Source of the DNA: Mycobacterium sp. GA-1199
GTDB taxonomy: Bacteria; Actinomycetota; Actinomycetes; Mycobacteriales; Mycobacteriaceae
DNA length: 64,000 nucleotides
Direction: 5' to 3'
Assembly (NCBI RefSeq): GCF_001500045.1
Contig: NZ_LQIX01000012.1
Span: 372,001 to 436,000 of the forward strand
Part shown: piece by piece, positions 54,958-64,000 of the stretch
How the letters are laid out: every line of letters begins with the position of its first letter
How positions within the stretch are numbered: position 1 is the stretch's first letter
Notes under the pieces: model-generated
The model's database searches: none
What the model saw: the letters and a program-made list of their open reading frames with translations, nothing else
Told to the model about the DNA's origin: nothing
Translations under genes and position numbers: made by a program

Positions 54958-55809
54958 GTGACCGTGACAGCCACCGTGATCGACGTCGCCGATCCGTCCG
55001 ATCCGCGACTCGACGACTTCCGCGATCTCAACAGCGTCGACCGCAGGCCCGACCTGCCCACCGGCAAGGGGCTGGTGATCGCCGAGGGCGTGCTGGTGGT
55101 GCAACGCATGCTGGCCTCGCGGTTCGTCCCGCGCGCGATGATGGGCACCGACCGCCGGCTGCAGGAACTCGGGGCCGATCTGGCCGGTGTCTCCGCCCCG
55201 TACTACCGCGTGCCCGCCGACGTGATGGCCGAAGTGGTGGGTTTTCACCTCAACCGCGGCGTACTGGCGTCGGCCTCGCGGCCGGGGGAGTTGACGGTCG
55301 CCGAGGTGCTCGATGGAGCGCGTACCGTCGCCGTCCTCGAGGGCGTCAACGACCACGAAAATCTCGGCTCGATCTTTCGCAACGCGGCCGGTCTCGGTGT
55401 CGACGCACTCGTGTTCGGCACCGGCTGCGCCGATCCGTTGTATCGGCGCGCAGTCCGGGTGTCGATGGGACATGCGCTGCTCGTGCCCTATGCATGGGCG
55501 CAGTCGTGGCCGGATGATCTGGAGTTGTTGCGCGACAATGGGTTTCGACTGCTGGCGATGACGCCCGCCGCTACCGCACGCATCCTGGCCGAGGCGATGT
55601 CGGACGTCGTCGACGACAAGGTGGCGATCCTCGTCGGCGCGGAGGGTCCGGGGCTCACGGAGCGGACGATGCGTGCCGCGGATCTTCGGGTGCGGATCCC
55701 GATGTCGCGGGGAACCGACTCGCTCAACGTCGCGACAGCCGCCGCCCTGGCGTTCTATGAGCGAGTTAGATTGGGCACCGGCGACATTGAGCGGAGCGAC
55801 GCGGAGTGA
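54958..55809 (+). CDS. TrmH/SpoU-family RNA methyltransferase
   Basis: A 283-residue SPOUT methyltransferase (Rv0881 by order). The three knot motifs are NDHENLGSIFRNAAGLG, ILVGAEGPGLT and IPMSRGTDSLNVATAAAL, which hold S-adenosylmethionine and the catalytic Arg/Asn. The N-terminal domain has KGLVIAEGVLVVQRML. The target, rRNA or tRNA 2'-O-methylation, is not fixed by the sequence. The GTG start is 42 bp from the divergent DUF2530 ATG. Its stop lies 5 bp before the next start. Confidence 0.9.
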   Translation: MTVTATVIDVADPSDPRLDDFRDLNSVDRRPDLPTGKGLVIAEGVLVVQRMLASRFVPRAMMGTDRRLQELGADLAGVSAPYYRVPADVMAEVVGFHLNRGVLASASRPGELTVAEVLDGARTVAVLEGVNDHENLGSIFRNAAGLGVDALVFGTGCADPLYRRAVRVSMGHALLVPYAWAQSWPDDLELLRDNGFRLLAMTPAATARILAEAMSDVVDDKVAILVGAEGPGLTERTMRAADLRVRIPMSRGTDSLNVATAAALAFYERVRLGTGDIERSDAE

Positions 55810-55814
55810 ATGAG

Positions 55815-56087
55815 ATGGCCGACGACTCGACACCGTGGGCGATGGGGCTGACGGTGGCCGGATTCGTGGCGGCGGTGATCGCGGCCGCGATCGTCGTGCT
55901 CAGCCTCGGATTGCTGCGATTACACCCATTGCTGGCGATCGGACTCAACTTGGTCGCGGTCGGCGGCCTGGCCCCGACGGTGTGGGGGTGGCGTAACCGG
56001 CCGGTGTGGCGATGGTTCGTGCTGGGCTCCGCTGTCGGGGTCGCCGCCGCGTGGCTAGTGGTGCTCGCCGTCGCGCTCAGCGGCTGA
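55815..56087 (+). CDS. DUF2537-type small membrane protein
   Basis: A 90-residue membrane protein with three hydrophobic segments: VAGFVAAVIAAAIVVLSLGL, LLAIGLNLVAVGGLAPTVW and WFVLGSAVGVAAAWLVVLAV. It corresponds to Rv0882 by order. The ATG at 55815 has GGAG eight bases before it; a GTG at 55806 that overlaps the TrmH stop (GTGA) is the alternative. It probably shares the methylase transcript. Function unknown. Confidence 0.75.
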   Translation: MADDSTPWAMGLTVAGFVAAVIAAAIVVLSLGLLRLHPLLAIGLNLVAVGGLAPTVWGWRNRPVWRWFVLGSAVGVAAAWLVVLAVALSG

Positions 56088-56102
56088 CCTGGGCGTGGAA
56101 AC

Positions 56103-56924
56103 TCAGCGCTGACCGCTGGACCGAACGCCCAGCAGAACGTCCTCCCACGCCGGGACCGCCGGCTTGGCCTTACCTCTGCGAGCCTTGGCCGGCTTCGGTG
56201 CGACGGGCTCCGGCTCGGGCTCCGCTTCGGGCTGCGGATCCGGAGCGGTGACCTGCACCGGCGGCTCGATCGGAAGCGTCGGTTCCTCGACCTCGGCCGC
56301 AGGCTTTGGCAGCGCGGCGACCGGGCGCAGTGGGCGCGAGAAGTTCGGATCGATCAGCTCGGACGCCGCGTCGTCGAACGCCGTCACGGTCCCACCATGG
56401 GCGCCGGGGGTGAACCGGAAATGCGCGACGTTGTCGGACATCCCCGCCTGCCACGCGAGCTGTACGGTCCAGCGGCCGTCCTCGTTTCGCCACGCATCCC
56501 ACGTCGGGGCGTCGGGGTCGAGCCCGCGCGCGATCAACGCCGTCGTGACGGTCTCCAAGAGGGTCAGCACCGACGGACCGTCGGGCAGCACCGGGTGCGC
56601 GGCCGTTGCCAGTTCGGCGGCGCGCGAACGCTCGAGCAACACCGGGTGTGCGAATCGCTCGACACGGGCCACGTCGACGCCCGACGCCTGGGCGACCTGC
56701 TCGACGGACGCGCCCGCCCTGATGCGTGACTGAATCTCTTTGGGGCGCAACACGTTGTGAACCTCGGCCTCGTCTCGTATCTGGCTCGAACCCATCTGGT
56801 CACCTCGAACGGCGGCCCGCAACCGGTCGTCGCGCCGCAGCGTGAATTTCTCGCCGGAGCCGTCGGCCTCGCAGATGATTCGTTTGCCGTCCACATCGAG
56901 TCCGACGACTTTGAGTTCTCGCAT
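56103..56924 (-). CDS. sepH: SepH-like cell-division regulator (DUF3071)
   Basis: A 273-residue protein that matches Rv0883c. The N-terminal DUF3071 part begins RELKVVGLDVDGKRIICEA and contains a helix-turn-helix-like stretch with RAGASVEQVAQASGVDVARV. The C-terminal half is Pro/Glu/Ala-rich and ends WEDVLLGVRSSG, a typical conserved tail. In Streptomyces and mycobacteria SepH binds FtsZ and promotes its assembly. The ATG at 56924 has GGAGGAGG upstream; a longer start at 56960 would translate that site. Confidence 0.85.
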   Translation of the reverse strand: MRELKVVGLDVDGKRIICEADGSGEKFTLRRDDRLRAAVRGDQMGSSQIRDEAEVHNVLRPKEIQSRIRAGASVEQVAQASGVDVARVERFAHPVLLERSRAAELATAAHPVLPDGPSVLTLLETVTTALIARGLDPDAPTWDAWRNEDGRWTVQLAWQAGMSDNVAHFRFTPGAHGGTVTAFDDAASELIDPNFSRPLRPVAALPKPAAEVEEPTLPIEPPVQVTAPDPQPEAEPEPEPVAPKPAKARRGKAKPAVPAWEDVLLGVRSSGQR

Positions 56925-57017
56925 GGCGACCTCCTCCGGGCTAGCGCAAAGCCCGATCAACCGGACACTACTGCGTTATCCGCTCGTTACCTGGTAGGAC
57001 ACGCGGAGACAGGAAGC

Positions 57018-58284
<1,267 letters not shown>

Positions 58285-58391
58285 CTAAAAAGTGGGTAAA
58301 CGGCCGATATAGAGACCTCGCCGTGTCCATACTGTGACCTGTCGGGGACTGCGGATCGAGCCGGGGGCACGTGGACAGTCGAAGCAGAAGC

Positions 58392-58853
58392 ATGAAGGTG
58401 ATACCGGCCTGCGCAGCAGCGTTGGCGCTATTCAGCCCGGCACTCGCGATCCCGGCCCACGCTGACGACGGCGACGCGCTGTTGGGCGAGGTCAACGCCG
58501 CCCGCGCGGCCAACGGCTGCGGCCCCGTCGCAGCCAACCCACAGCTGACCGCGGCCGCCGCGCGTCAGGCCAACGACATGCTGGCCAACAACGTACGCAG
58601 CCACACCGGCTCGGACGGGTCGTCCGTCGGCCAACGCATCACCGCGGCCGGCTACACGCAGTACGAGAACGTCGGCGAGATCATCTTCTGGAGCACCGGT
58701 GTCAACGGTGTCCCGGCCGCGGCCGTCAACTGGTGGATGAACAGCCCGGGACACCGCGCGATCATCACCGATTGCGGCATGACCGAAGCCGGGTTCTCGG
58801 TGGCGCGCGCCGGTAATCGGGCCACCGCAGTGGGCGAATTCGGCACCAAATAA
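58392..58853 (+). CDS. Secreted CAP/SCP-domain protein
   Basis: A 153-residue protein with a signal peptide (KVIPACAAALALFSPALAIP, cleavage near AHADD) and a CAP domain. LLGEVNAARAANGCGPVAAN is the first helix; NVRSHTGSDGSSVGQRITAA and the WWMNSPGHRAIITDCGMTEAG segment hold the CAP motifs, with two Cys for a disulfide. A GTG at 58371 would add seven residues; the ATG at 58392 is preferred. It has no partner gene here and probably acts outside the cell; CAP proteins often bind lipids. Confidence 0.82.
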   Translation: MKVIPACAAALALFSPALAIPAHADDGDALLGEVNAARAANGCGPVAANPQLTAAAARQANDMLANNVRSHTGSDGSSVGQRITAAGYTQYENVGEIIFWSTGVNGVPAAAVNWWMNSPGHRAIITDCGMTEAGFSVARAGNRATAVGEFGTK

Positions 58854-58875
58854 CCCCCAACCCTTCTTCCCGATA

Positions 58876-58891
58876 TGTGAGCGCGATCACA
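58876..58891. promoter_or_regulatory. Perfect CRP consensus palindrome
   Basis: TGTGAGCGCGATCACA matches TGTGA-N6-TCACA at all ten fixed bases. It lies 23 bp after the CAP gene and 122 bp before the ATG of the AurF-like gene, the only gene it faces in a usual position. A second palindrome, GTACCTGCGGTAC (58949-58961), lies between it and the gene. Confidence 0.7.
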
Positions 58892-59012
58892 CGTCGCGTC
58901 GAAACGGCCGGTGTGACACATCTCGCTTCCGGGTATGTTCAGTACGTAGTACCTGCGGTACCGTTGTTGGACATCAGAGGCGCGAATGTAAACCTCAAAG
59001 GGGAGGCTGAGA

Positions 59013-60029
59013 ATGGCCCGGACTCGTATGGTCAGGCGCTGGCGTCGCAACATGGAAGTCAGCGACGACGCCGAGTACGTCGACACGCTCATGACGCTGT
59101 CCGAAGGTTCGGTGCGGCGCCACTTCAATCCGTATACCGACATCGACTGGGACTCCCCGGAGTTCGCGGTCATTGAGAACGATCCGCGCTGGGTGTTGCC
59201 CGCTACCGACCCGCTCGGTGGACATCCCTGGTATCAGGCCCAGCCGCTCGAGCGGCAGATCGAGATCGGGATGTGGCGGCAGGCCAACGTCGCCAAGGTC
59301 GGGTTGCAGTTCGAGATCATCCTCATCCGCGGCCTGACCAACTACGCGTTCTGGGTGCCCAACGGCTCACCCGAATACCGGTACTGCCTGCACGAGTCGG
59401 TCGAAGAGTGCAACCACACGATGATGTTCCAGGAGATGATCAACCGCATCGGCGCGGACGTGCCCGGCATGCCGCGGATGCTGCGCTGGCTGTCGCCGTT
59501 CATCCCGCTGATCGCCGGGCCCCTGCCGATCCCGTTCTTCTTCGGCGTGCTCGCCGGCGAGGAACCGATCGACCACACCCAGAAGAACGTGCTGCGCGAG
59601 GGCAAGGAACTGCATCCGATCATGGAGCGGGTGATGGCGATCCACGTCGCCGAGGAAGCGCGCCACATCTCGTTCGCCCACGAGTATCTGCGCAAGCGCC
59701 TGCCGCATCTGAATCGCCGGCAGCGGTTCTGGCTGTCGTGGAACGTGCCGATCATCATGCGGGTGCTGTGCCAGGCGATCATCGTGCCGCCGCGGTCGTT
59801 CTGGCGTGAGTTCGACATCCCGCGCTCGGTGCGCAAGGAGCTGTTCTTCCGCGCGCCCAAGTCGCGGCAGTTCCTGCGCGACATGTTCGGCGATGTCCGG
59901 ATGCTCTGCCACGACACCGGACTGATGAACCCGTTTGCGAAACTCGTGTGGCGGCTCTGCAAGATCGACGGTCCGCCCAGTCGTTACCGCAGCGAACCGG
60001 CTCGCCAGCACGTGGTCGCTGCCGCGTAG
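59013..60029 (+). CDS. AurF-type di-iron oxygenase
   Basis: A 338-residue protein of the AurF (p-aminobenzoate N-oxygenase-like) di-iron family, Rv0885 by order. Metal-ligand motifs are CLHESVEECNHTMMF and AIHVAEEARHISFAHEY, the ExxH pairs of a four-helix bundle. The hydrophobic stretch FIPLIAGPLPIPFFFGVLAG lies between them. The ATG has GGGGAGG upstream. fprB follows after 9 bp and could supply electrons. The substrate is unknown. A perfect CRP palindrome lies upstream. Confidence 0.82.
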   Translation: MARTRMVRRWRRNMEVSDDAEYVDTLMTLSEGSVRRHFNPYTDIDWDSPEFAVIENDPRWVLPATDPLGGHPWYQAQPLERQIEIGMWRQANVAKVGLQFEIILIRGLTNYAFWVPNGSPEYRYCLHESVEECNHTMMFQEMINRIGADVPGMPRMLRWLSPFIPLIAGPLPIPFFFGVLAGEEPIDHTQKNVLREGKELHPIMERVMAIHVAEEARHISFAHEYLRKRLPHLNRRQRFWLSWNVPIIMRVLCQAIIVPPRSFWREFDIPRSVRKELFFRAPKSRQFLRDMFGDVRMLCHDTGLMNPFAKLVWRLCKIDGPPSRYRSEPARQHVVAAA

Positions 60030-60038
60030 GGAGCGCCT

Positions 60039-61715
60039 GTGCCGCATGTGATCACCCAGTCGTGTTGTAGCGACGGGTCCTGTGTCTACGCGTGCCCGGT
60101 GAACTGCATCCACCCGACGCCCGACGAACCCGGCTTCGCGACCGCCGAGATGCTCTACATCGATCCGGTGGCGTGCGTCGACTGCGGTGCGTGCGTGTCG
60201 GCCTGTCCGGTCGGCGCGATATCGCACGATTCGAAGTTGACGCCTGCGCAGCTTCCGTTCGTCGAGTTGAACGCCGCGTTCTACCCCGAACCGGACGGAA
60301 AGCTGCCGGCGACGTCGAAGCTGGCGCCGGTGATCGAGGCGCCGGTGGTCTACCCACGCTCATGCGGACCGCTCACCGTGGCGATCGTGGGATCGGGACC
60401 GGCGGCGATGTACGCCGCCGACGAGCTGCTCACCCAAAAGGGTGTGCGGGTCAACGTCTTCGAAAAGCTGCCAACGCCATACGGTTTGGTGCGCGCCGGC
60501 GTCGCACCCGACCATCAGAGCACCAAACGCGTGACCAAACTGTTCGACAGAATCGCAGCCCAACCGGGATTCACCTTCTACCTCAACGTCGAGGTCGGCA
60601 CCGACGTCACTCACGACGAGCTGCTCGAGCACCACCACGCCGTGCTCTATGCGGTCGGAGCGCCCAACGACCGCCGGCTCGACATCGCGGGAATGAACCT
60701 GCAGGGCACGGGCACCGCCACCGAGTTCGTTGCGTGGTACAACGGCCACCCTGATTTCGACTGCCTACCGGTCGATTTGAGCCATGAGCGGGTTGTCATC
60801 GTCGGCAACGGCAACGTCGCTCTCGATGTCGCGCGAATCCTCACCACGCCACCCGACATCATTGCGGCCACCGATATCTCAAATCACGCGCTCGCCGTGC
60901 TCCGCGACTCGAAGGTGACCGAGGTCGTGATCGCGGCGCGGCGCGGGCCCGCGGACTCGGCGTTCACACTGCCCGAGCTGATCGGATTGACTTCGACATG
61001 CGAGGTGGTGCTCTCGCCTGAGGACCACGAGTGGGTGGAGCGCGAGATGGCCACCACCGAGGATCGCCTGACCCGCAACAAGTTGGAGGTATTGAGCAAG
61101 CTCGGCGACACGTCCGCACCGGTGGCGCGGCCGCGTATCCGGCTGGCCTATCACCTGACGCCGAAGCGCGTCATCGGCGACGCCCGCGCCGAGGCGATGG
61201 AGTTCACCGTCACCGGCGCCGACGAGGTTCGGCGGGTCGACACCGGGCTGGTGTTGACCTCGATCGGCTACCGCGGCAGGCCGATTCGCGGGCTCCCCTT
61301 CGACGAGTCAGCGGCGATCGTTCCCAACGACGGCGGCCGGGTAGTCGACCCGCAGGCAGGTGTTTCCGTGCAAGGCAGCTACGTCGCGGGATGGATCAAA
61401 CGCGGGCCGACGGGGTTCATCGGGACCAACAAGTCGTGCGCCGCTCAGACCGTGCACAATCTGGTCGCCGACTACAACGACGGCAGGCTGCGCGACCCCG
61501 CGCACAAGCCGGCCGCCCTCGACAAGCTGGTTCGCAGCAGGCGACCCGACGTGGTCGACTCCGCGGGGTGGAAGGCGATCGACGCCGCCGAGGTCGCCCG
61601 CGGCGGTGAGGAAAGGCCGCGCGTCAAGTTCACCGCGGTCGCCGACATGTTGACCGCCGCGGCCGACGCCCCGGTGCCGCTCGGCCGACGCCTATTTGCC
61701 GGCCTGCGCCGCTAG
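60039..61715 (+). CDS. fprB: Ferredoxin-fused ferredoxin-NADP reductase FprB
   Basis: A 558-residue fusion. Residues 1-65 are a seven-iron-type ferredoxin with CCSDGSCVYACPVNC and CVDCGACVSACPVG. The rest is an adrenodoxin-reductase-like flavoprotein: IVGSGPAAMYAADELL for FAD, IVGNGNVALDVARIL for NADPH and GPTGFIGTNKSCAAQT near the end. It passes electrons between NADPH and iron-sulfur proteins. The GTG start is 9 bp after the AurF-like gene, so they are one transcript. Confidence 0.93.
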   Translation: MPHVITQSCCSDGSCVYACPVNCIHPTPDEPGFATAEMLYIDPVACVDCGACVSACPVGAISHDSKLTPAQLPFVELNAAFYPEPDGKLPATSKLAPVIEAPVVYPRSCGPLTVAIVGSGPAAMYAADELLTQKGVRVNVFEKLPTPYGLVRAGVAPDHQSTKRVTKLFDRIAAQPGFTFYLNVEVGTDVTHDELLEHHHAVLYAVGAPNDRRLDIAGMNLQGTGTATEFVAWYNGHPDFDCLPVDLSHERVVIVGNGNVALDVARILTTPPDIIAATDISNHALAVLRDSKVTEVVIAARRGPADSAFTLPELIGLTSTCEVVLSPEDHEWVEREMATTEDRLTRNKLEVLSKLGDTSAPVARPRIRLAYHLTPKRVIGDARAEAMEFTVTGADEVRRVDTGLVLTSIGYRGRPIRGLPFDESAAIVPNDGGRVVDPQAGVSVQGSYVAGWIKRGPTGFIGTNKSCAAQTVHNLVADYNDGRLRDPAHKPAALDKLVRSRRPDVVDSAGWKAIDAAEVARGGEERPRVKFTAVADMLTAAADAPVPLGRRLFAGLRR

Positions 61716-61720
61716 CTCCG

Positions 61721-62176
61721 TCACTGGTGCTGCTTGATCGCCTCGTCGATCTCCTCCTGGCTGACCTCGCGCATCGGCTGGCCCATCGACCACAGATGCC
61801 CGAAGGGGTCCCGAAGCTCGCCGTAACGGTCCCCCCAGAACATGTCGTCGAGCGGCATGACGACCGTCGCGCCCGCGTCGACGGCCCTCTGGAACCTGGC
61901 GTCGACATCGTCGACCGTCAAGTGAATGGTCACCGGCGAGCCGCCGAGCGCTTCCGGCGTCACCGACTTGCCGTCGTTCATCTCCGGGAAGTCGTCGTTG
62001 AGCATCACCAAGGCCCCGTTGATGCGCAGCGCGGCGTGAAACAGTCGCTTGCCGTCGGGTCCGGGTACGCGGCCGAGTTCCTCGGCGTCGAACGCCTTGA
62101 CGTAGAAGTCGATGGCCGCAGCGCCATCGCTGACCGTGAGCATGGGCGACACCGTGGGCTGAAAGTCGATAGCCAT
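61721..62176 (-). CDS. VOC-family (glyoxalase/bleomycin-resistance fold) protein
   Basis: A 151-residue vicinal-oxygen-chelate protein, Rv0887c by order. The paired modules are VSPMLTVSDGAAAIDFYVKA and PVTIHLTVDDVDARFQRAVD, with WGDRYGELRDPFGHLWSM, the usual last metal-site strand. The His and Glu ligands seem present, but metal binding is not certain. The ATG has AGAGGAG upstream. It is convergent with fprB, 5 bp apart. Substrate unknown. Confidence 0.85.
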   Translation of the reverse strand: MAIDFQPTVSPMLTVSDGAAAIDFYVKAFDAEELGRVPGPDGKRLFHAALRINGALVMLNDDFPEMNDGKSVTPEALGGSPVTIHLTVDDVDARFQRAVDAGATVVMPLDDMFWGDRYGELRDPFGHLWSMGQPMREVSQEEIDEAIKQHQ

Positions 62177-62371
62177 CAGAAGAGCTCCTCTCGAATAGGT
62201 TGCGTCCCGCGAACGGGGTCGTCAGTACCGACCGGGCGCGTGCACGCAATTCATCGGTACACCGGCCATGCAACCACCGCCCACCGACAAGCCTTAGCGG
62301 GTTGATCGCACGCATGGCATGAGGGCAATCAACCGCTTAGTGCGCCCAGCCCCCGCCCCTGGGACGCGAAA

Positions 62372-62989
62372 TCAGACGATCGAGAACGACGGCGGCAGGC
62401 TGTCGCGGCCCGTCAGCGCCATCAGCACCGTCTCACCCTGCTGCTCGGCCGCCATGCGCGCCGCCAACACCAACGCCTCCTCCAGCACCGAACCCGGCAG
62501 CGTGAACGAAAGATCAACGGCGCGTGCGATGTCCAGGCTGTGCACGGCCAGCTCGAACGTCCGCGTCGGCAGATAGGTCCGCAATCGGATGCCCAACCCG
62601 CCGAGCACCCGGATCAACGGGTCGCCCACCGTCTCCAGCCGCGCGAGCGCTCGGGAGACGAGGTCGGCCACGGCTGCCGCCGGGTCCTCACCGAGGTTGC
62701 GTCCGGCTTGCCGCCCGCGCTCGGCCACGTCGGCGGGGTCCAACCCCAGCGCCGTCGGGTTCACCCGCGCGTAGTACTCCTGCGGCGTGGCGATGTCCTC
62801 GCGGTCGGCGGGCGTCTCGAGGTAGGTGAGCACCGTGGTCAGCGAGCGCGACGTGTGCCCGACAAGCGAGCGCAGATCCCAGTCGCCCAGACCGGGACCC
62901 GACCACGCGTCGGCGGGAATGCGGCCGACCAGGTCCGCGAAACTGTGCGCCGCCGAGGCGAACGTCTCCAGGATCGAGGGCGCAGTCAC
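62372..62989 (-). CDS. Maleylpyruvate isomerase-like, mycothiol-dependent (DinB fold)
   Basis: A 205-residue four-helix DinB-fold protein of the maleylpyruvate isomerase group. WSGPGLGDWDLRSLVGHTSR has the metal His, and TFELAVHSLDIARAVD has the second His. Members use mycothiol, fitting a mycobacterium. The GTG at 62989 overlaps the citA stop (GTGA), so it is coupled to citrate synthase; the ORF is open to 63112 but that region is citA. Substrate unknown. Confidence 0.8.
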   Translation of the reverse strand: MTAPSILETFASAAHSFADLVGRIPADAWSGPGLGDWDLRSLVGHTSRSLTTVLTYLETPADREDIATPQEYYARVNPTALGLDPADVAERGRQAGRNLGEDPAAAVADLVSRALARLETVGDPLIRVLGGLGIRLRTYLPTRTFELAVHSLDIARAVDLSFTLPGSVLEEALVLAARMAAEQQGETVLMALTGRDSLPPSFSIV

Positions 62990-64000
62990 GACCGGACGAC
63001 TTGGTCCCAGCCCTCGACCGACTCGGGGCTGCGCGGCTCCGGGCCGACGTAGATCGCCGACGGACGCACCAGCTTGCCGAGCCGCTTCTGCTCGAGGATG
63101 TGTGCACACCATCCGGCGGTGCGCCCGCAGGTGAACATCGCCGGCATCATCTTGGTCGGCACCTGGGCGAAGTCGAGGATCACCGCCGCCCAGAACTCGA
63201 CGTTGGTCTCGATGGCGCGGTCGGGTCGCCGCTCCCGCAGTTCGGCAAGGGCGGCCTGCTCGAGCGCGGCGGCGACCTCGTAACGCGGCGCCTCGAGACG
63301 CTTGGCCGTCGCCCGCAGCACCCGGGCCCGCGGATCTTCGGCGCGGTACACCCGATGCCCGAAGCCCATGAGCTTCTCGTTGCGGTCGAGGATGCCCGTG
63401 ACGACCGAGCGGGCGTCGCCCGTCTTCTCGGCCTCCTCGATCATCGGGATCACCCGAGCCGGTGCGCCGCCGTGCAGCGGCCCGCTCATCGCGCCGATCG
63501 CGCCTGACAGGGCGGCCGCGACGTCGGCGCCGGTCGACGCGATCACGCGGGCGGTGAAGGTCGAGGCGTTCATACCGTGCTCGGCGGCGCTGACCCAGTA
63601 GGCGTCGATGGCCTCGACGTGACGGGGATCCGGATCACCCTGCCAGCGAGTCATGAATCGCTCTGTCACCGTGGAACATTCGTCGATGGTGCGCTGCGGG
63701 ACCGCGGGCCGATAGATCCCGCGCGCGGACTGCGCGACGTAGGAAAGCGCCATTACCGAGGCCCGCGCGAGGTGCTCGCGGGCCGTCGCGTCGTCAATGT
63801 CGAGCAGCGGGGGATAGCCCCAGATCGGGGCCAACATCGCCAGACCGGCCTGGACGTCGACGCGCACGTCGCCGCTGTGGATCGGCAGCGGAAACGGTTC
63901 AGCGGGCGGCAGACCGTTGCCGAACTTGCCGTCGACCAGCAGCGCCCACACGTCGCCGAAGGTCACCCGCTGGTTGACCAGATCCTCGATGTCGACGCCG
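62986..64000 (-). CDS. citA: Citrate synthase 2 (5' end outside window)
   Basis: The C-terminal 337 codons of a citrate synthase; the start lies beyond 64000. Oxaloacetate- and CoA-site motifs are AEHGMNASTFTARVIAST, SGPLHGGAPARVI and LMGFGHRVYRAEDPRARV, and the end has NVEFWAAVILDF and FTCGRTAGWCAHILEQKR. It condenses acetyl-CoA and oxaloacetate. By order and sequence it is the citA type (Rv0889c), not the main gltA. The internal ATG at 63966 is not the start, since the reading stays citrate-synthase-like to the edge. Confidence 0.92.
   Translation of the reverse strand, partial: GVDIEDLVNQRVTFGDVWALLVDGKFGNGLPPAEPFPLPIHSGDVRVDVQAGLAMLAPIWGYPPLLDIDDATAREHLARASVMALSYVAQSARGIYRPAVPQRTIDECSTVTERFMTRWQGDPDPRHVEAIDAYWVSAAEHGMNASTFTARVIASTGADVAAALSGAIGAMSGPLHGGAPARVIPMIEEAEKTGDARSVVTGILDRNEKLMGFGHRVYRAEDPRARVLRATAKRLEAPRYEVAAALEQAALAELRERRPDRAIETNVEFWAAVILDFAQVPTKMMPAMFTCGRTAGWCAHILEQKRLGKLVRPSAIYVGPEPRSPESVEGWDQVVRS

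Noticed and set aside
54916..55833. Extension of the DUF2530 gene to 385 residues
   Set aside because: It is antisense to the TrmH-family methylase, which has all three knot motifs.

Overview
The window is high-GC DNA from a mycobacterium, most likely an environmental species of the Mycolicibacterium type. From memory of the M. tuberculosis gene order, 28-64 kb follows the Rv0855-Rv0889c segment closely: far-like racemase, SRPBCC protein, dapC, fadA, fadB, ercc3 helicase, moaC-mog-moaE, rpfA, moaD-moaA, YccF protein, cspB, DUF2771 protein, MFS protein, DUF3027 protein, TrmH methylase, sepH, serC, AurF-type oxygenase, fprB, VOC protein, citA. The species assignment is inference; no database was searched.

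Layout. 0-9.1 kb: an amide/urea-type channel (partial) with an isochorismatase-fold hydrolase, an SDR behind a double palindrome, an MBL hydrolase plus NTF2-like pair, a TetR repressor flanked by two matching operators that also abut a DUF2834 membrane protein and an FAD amine-oxidase/phytoene-desaturase-like enzyme, an epimerase, small proteins and two SRPBCC proteins. 9.2-28 kb: an accessory block absent from the remembered M. tuberculosis order. It holds a LuxR-type large ATPase regulator, an unknown 103-aa protein, an ABC transporter with an FtsX-type permease, a BAHD-like acyltransferase, a cytochrome P450 and three tandem zinc ribbon-cyclase-ATPase-TPR giants that share a recombination history. 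28-35 kb: lipid beta-oxidation genes and dapC. 34.5-39.3 kb: a second P450, an acyl-CoA ligase-like protein, a PPOX protein and an F420-type LLM oxidoreductase. 39.3-44.7 kb: a Pro-rich secreted protein, a cupin and the XPB helicase with its partner. 44.7-49 kb: molybdenum cofactor genes on both sides of rpfA. 49-64 kb: housekeeping genes as listed above.

Most notable: (i) rpfA has a clear ydaO-type cyclic-di-AMP riboswitch in its leader and a CRP-like site upstream, but its coding sequence is frameshifted in the Pro/Ala repeat; (ii) a perfect CRP consensus palindrome lies upstream of the AurF-like oxygenase/fprB pair; (iii) the TetR operators overlap consensus -35 boxes; (iv) the three giant cyclase-domain proteins lack residues normally needed for catalysis and show a mosaic duplication; (v) the serC stop codon lies inside a 30-bp tandem repeat; (vi) many genes show a TANNNT box 6-8 nt before the start codon, the signature of leaderless mycobacterial transcripts; (vii) several intergenic gaps carry long-armed inverted repeats.

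Working together: the accessory block looks like a signal-controlled unit for modifying and possibly exporting a small lipophilic molecule (P450 plus acyltransferase, ABC export, large ATPase regulators). That is inference from gene content only.
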